Assembly (NCBI GenBank): GCA_013003515.1
Contig: JABDIW010000210.1
Location: 1-13,692 of the forward strand
Direction: 5' to 3'
DNA from: Acidimicrobiia bacterium
Lineage (GTDB): Bacteria; Actinomycetota; Acidimicrobiia; Spongiisociales; UBA5794
Length of the DNA: 13,692 bases
This document shows, piece after piece, positions 12,628 through 13,692 of the stretch (positions are counted from its first letter, which is position 1; every line of letters starts with the position of its first letter). Position numbers and translations under genes: made by a program. The notes under the pieces were generated by a model. It was given only the letters and a program-made list of their open reading frames with translations, searched no databases and was not told where the DNA came from.

Positions 12628-13692
12628 TGTGGGGGCCAAATATTAGGTCGTGATGTTGACCAGGAGATTCGCGGCCGATGCTGGGCGGCTGTGTTCCGCA
12701 TTCTCTATCGTTTCATCGCCGGTCTCGCCCGGCTCGCCGTTCGGTCGGGCCGGTCAAAGGAGCTGGAGATTATCGTGCTCCGCCACCAGCTCACTGTTCT
12801 AGCCCGCCAGACCACAAGACCCGACCTCAACGACCACGACCGCAGTCTGCTCGGCGCAATCGCAGCTGCACTCCCCCGCCGACAGCGAAACGGCTGGATC
12901 GTCACGCCCGACACACTCCTACGCTGGCACCGACGACGCATCGCCCGCCGCTGGACATACAAAACACGCAGGCCTGGACGGCCGCCCACCATCCCCGAGA
13001 TCCGACAACTCATCCTTCGCCTCGCAGCCCACAATCCGACCTGGGGCTATCGACGCATCCACGGCGAACTCATAGCCCTTGGCCACAACATCGCGTCTTC
13101 CACAGTGTGGAACATCCTCAAGACAAGCGGCATTAACCCTGCCCCACACCGATCTGAAGTCACCTGGTCGCAGTTCCTACACTCCCAAGCCGCCGTCGCA
13201 TGCGACTTCTTCACCGTCGACACCGCGTTCCTGCGCCGCTACTACGTCCTGTTCTTCATCCACGTCCGCACCGGCGAGGTGATCTACGCCGGGATAACCG
13301 CGAACCCGACCGGTGCTTGGACCACCCAGGCCGCACGGAACCTGTTCATCGGCCACGGCGAACGACTCGAGGGCGCCCAGGCGCTCGTGCGTGATCGCAG
13401 CAGCCAGTTCGTCGACGCGTTCGACGAGGTGTTCCGCACCGAAGGCCTCAAGATCCTCAAGACCCCCGTCCGAACCCCAGTCGCCAACAGCTTCGCTGAA
13501 CGCTGGATCGGCTCCGTCCGCCGTGAGCTACCCGACCGCACAATCATCTGGAACAAACGTCAACTCGAACGACTCGTCGTCGACTACATCGGCCATTACA
13601 ACACCCACCGGCCGCACCGTTCTCTTAACCAGCAACCCCCGATGCCACGCCCAACCACACACGACAAAGACCCACCCCGGCTACAAGCCATC
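12625..13692 (+). mobile_element. IS481/IS3-like insertion sequence (copy II), right end outside the window
   Basis: The left boundary is set where similarity to the intact SDR ends (GAAGCC, 12622-12627) and similarity to the IS remnant at 1014 begins (GCCTGTGGGGGCC). The exact first base is uncertain by about 3 nt. The leader contains the near-palindrome CCAAATATTAGG and about 60 bp before the transposase start. The right terminal repeat is not included. The element sits in the same orientation as copy I. Confidence 0.82.
12691..13692 (+). CDS. DDE transposase (integrase core), 3' end beyond the window
   Basis: A frame of 334 codons from GTG 12691 stays open to the last base. The N-terminal part (1-95) has the FRILYR and LEIIVLRHQLTVL blocks seen in copy I. 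WGYRRIHGELIALGHNIASS (about 118-137) is the helix-turn-helix region, followed by STVWNILKTSGINPAP. The rve catalytic core has DFFTVDT (Asp172/Asp177), RDRSSQF (Asp235) and NSFAERWIG (Glu270, 34 residues after Asp235), then HYNTHRPHRSL near the end (about 304-314). The catalytic set is therefore present, and the protein looks nearly complete, as relatives are only slightly longer. The start is conserved with copy I but lacks a good ribosome site. The frame also continues upstream without a stop into the SDR fragment. Confidence 0.9.
   Translation, partial: MFRILYRFIAGLARLAVRSGRSKELEIIVLRHQLTVLARQTTRPDLNDHDRSLLGAIAAALPRRQRNGWIVTPDTLLRWHRRRIARRWTYKTRRPGRPPTIPEIRQLILRLAAHNPTWGYRRIHGELIALGHNIASSTVWNILKTSGINPAPHRSEVTWSQFLHSQAAVACDFFTVDTAFLRRYYVLFFIHVRTGEVIYAGITANPTGAWTTQAARNLFIGHGERLEGAQALVRDRSSQFVDAFDEVFRTEGLKILKTPVRTPVANSFAERWIGSVRRELPDRTIIWNKRQLERLVVDYIGHYNTHRPHRSLNQQPPMPRPTTHDKDPPRLQAI

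Overview
The window is GC-rich, gene-dense DNA with many GTG starts, a probable leaderless transcript, and XRE/MmyB, VirS-like AraC and TetR regulators. This suggests an actinobacterium. Some protein styles (secreted acidic proteins with Pro/Thr linkers, IS481-like elements) would fit Acidimicrobiia, but the exact lineage is an inference. No rRNA, tRNA or CRISPR array was recognised.

Layout. 142-912 (+) is an XRE/MmyB-type regulator. 1014-1366 is the broken 5' part of an insertion sequence, followed by a gene-free stretch with copy A of a 109-bp dispersed repeat (1451-1559). 1724-2716 (-) is a VirS-like AraC-family regulator, divergent from an HSL-type alpha/beta hydrolase (2935-3897, +). Between them lie four related half-sites in two 21-bp-spaced pairs (2790-2869), a convincing AraC-type operator. 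3898-4219 holds a hairpin and a short third copy (C) of the dispersed repeat. 5322-6992 (-) encodes an uncharacterised polytopic membrane protein with a large exported domain. 4220-5209 (-) encodes a lipoprotein carrying a shorter relative of that domain. A TetR regulator (7128-7781) and a metallo-beta-lactamase-fold hydrolase (7785-8813) form a tight operon divergent from the membrane gene. A perfect 12-bp palindrome sits where both promoters meet.

The right part has a second VirS-like AraC regulator (8964-9971), an Hsp31/HchA-type DJ-1 protein (10140-11066) and a classical SDR oxidoreductase (11063-11884) that overlaps hchA by 4 bp. After this come repeat copy B (12038-12146), a second SDR copy lacking both ends (about 92% identical by eye to the intact one) and a second, larger insertion sequence whose DDE transposase runs off the window. 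The IS inserted in frame, so the SDR fragment and the transposase form one uninterrupted reading frame.

Functionally the window looks like accessory small-molecule and stress metabolism. Three regulators (AraC, TetR, AraC) each sit beside their likely targets: a carboxylesterase, an MBL hydrolase plus envelope proteins, and a carbonyl-stress/oxidoreductase pair. Degraded mobile DNA lies at both ends. The most unusual items are the operator array, the membrane protein/lipoprotein pair, and the mosaic of repeat, SDR fragment and transposase at the right end.
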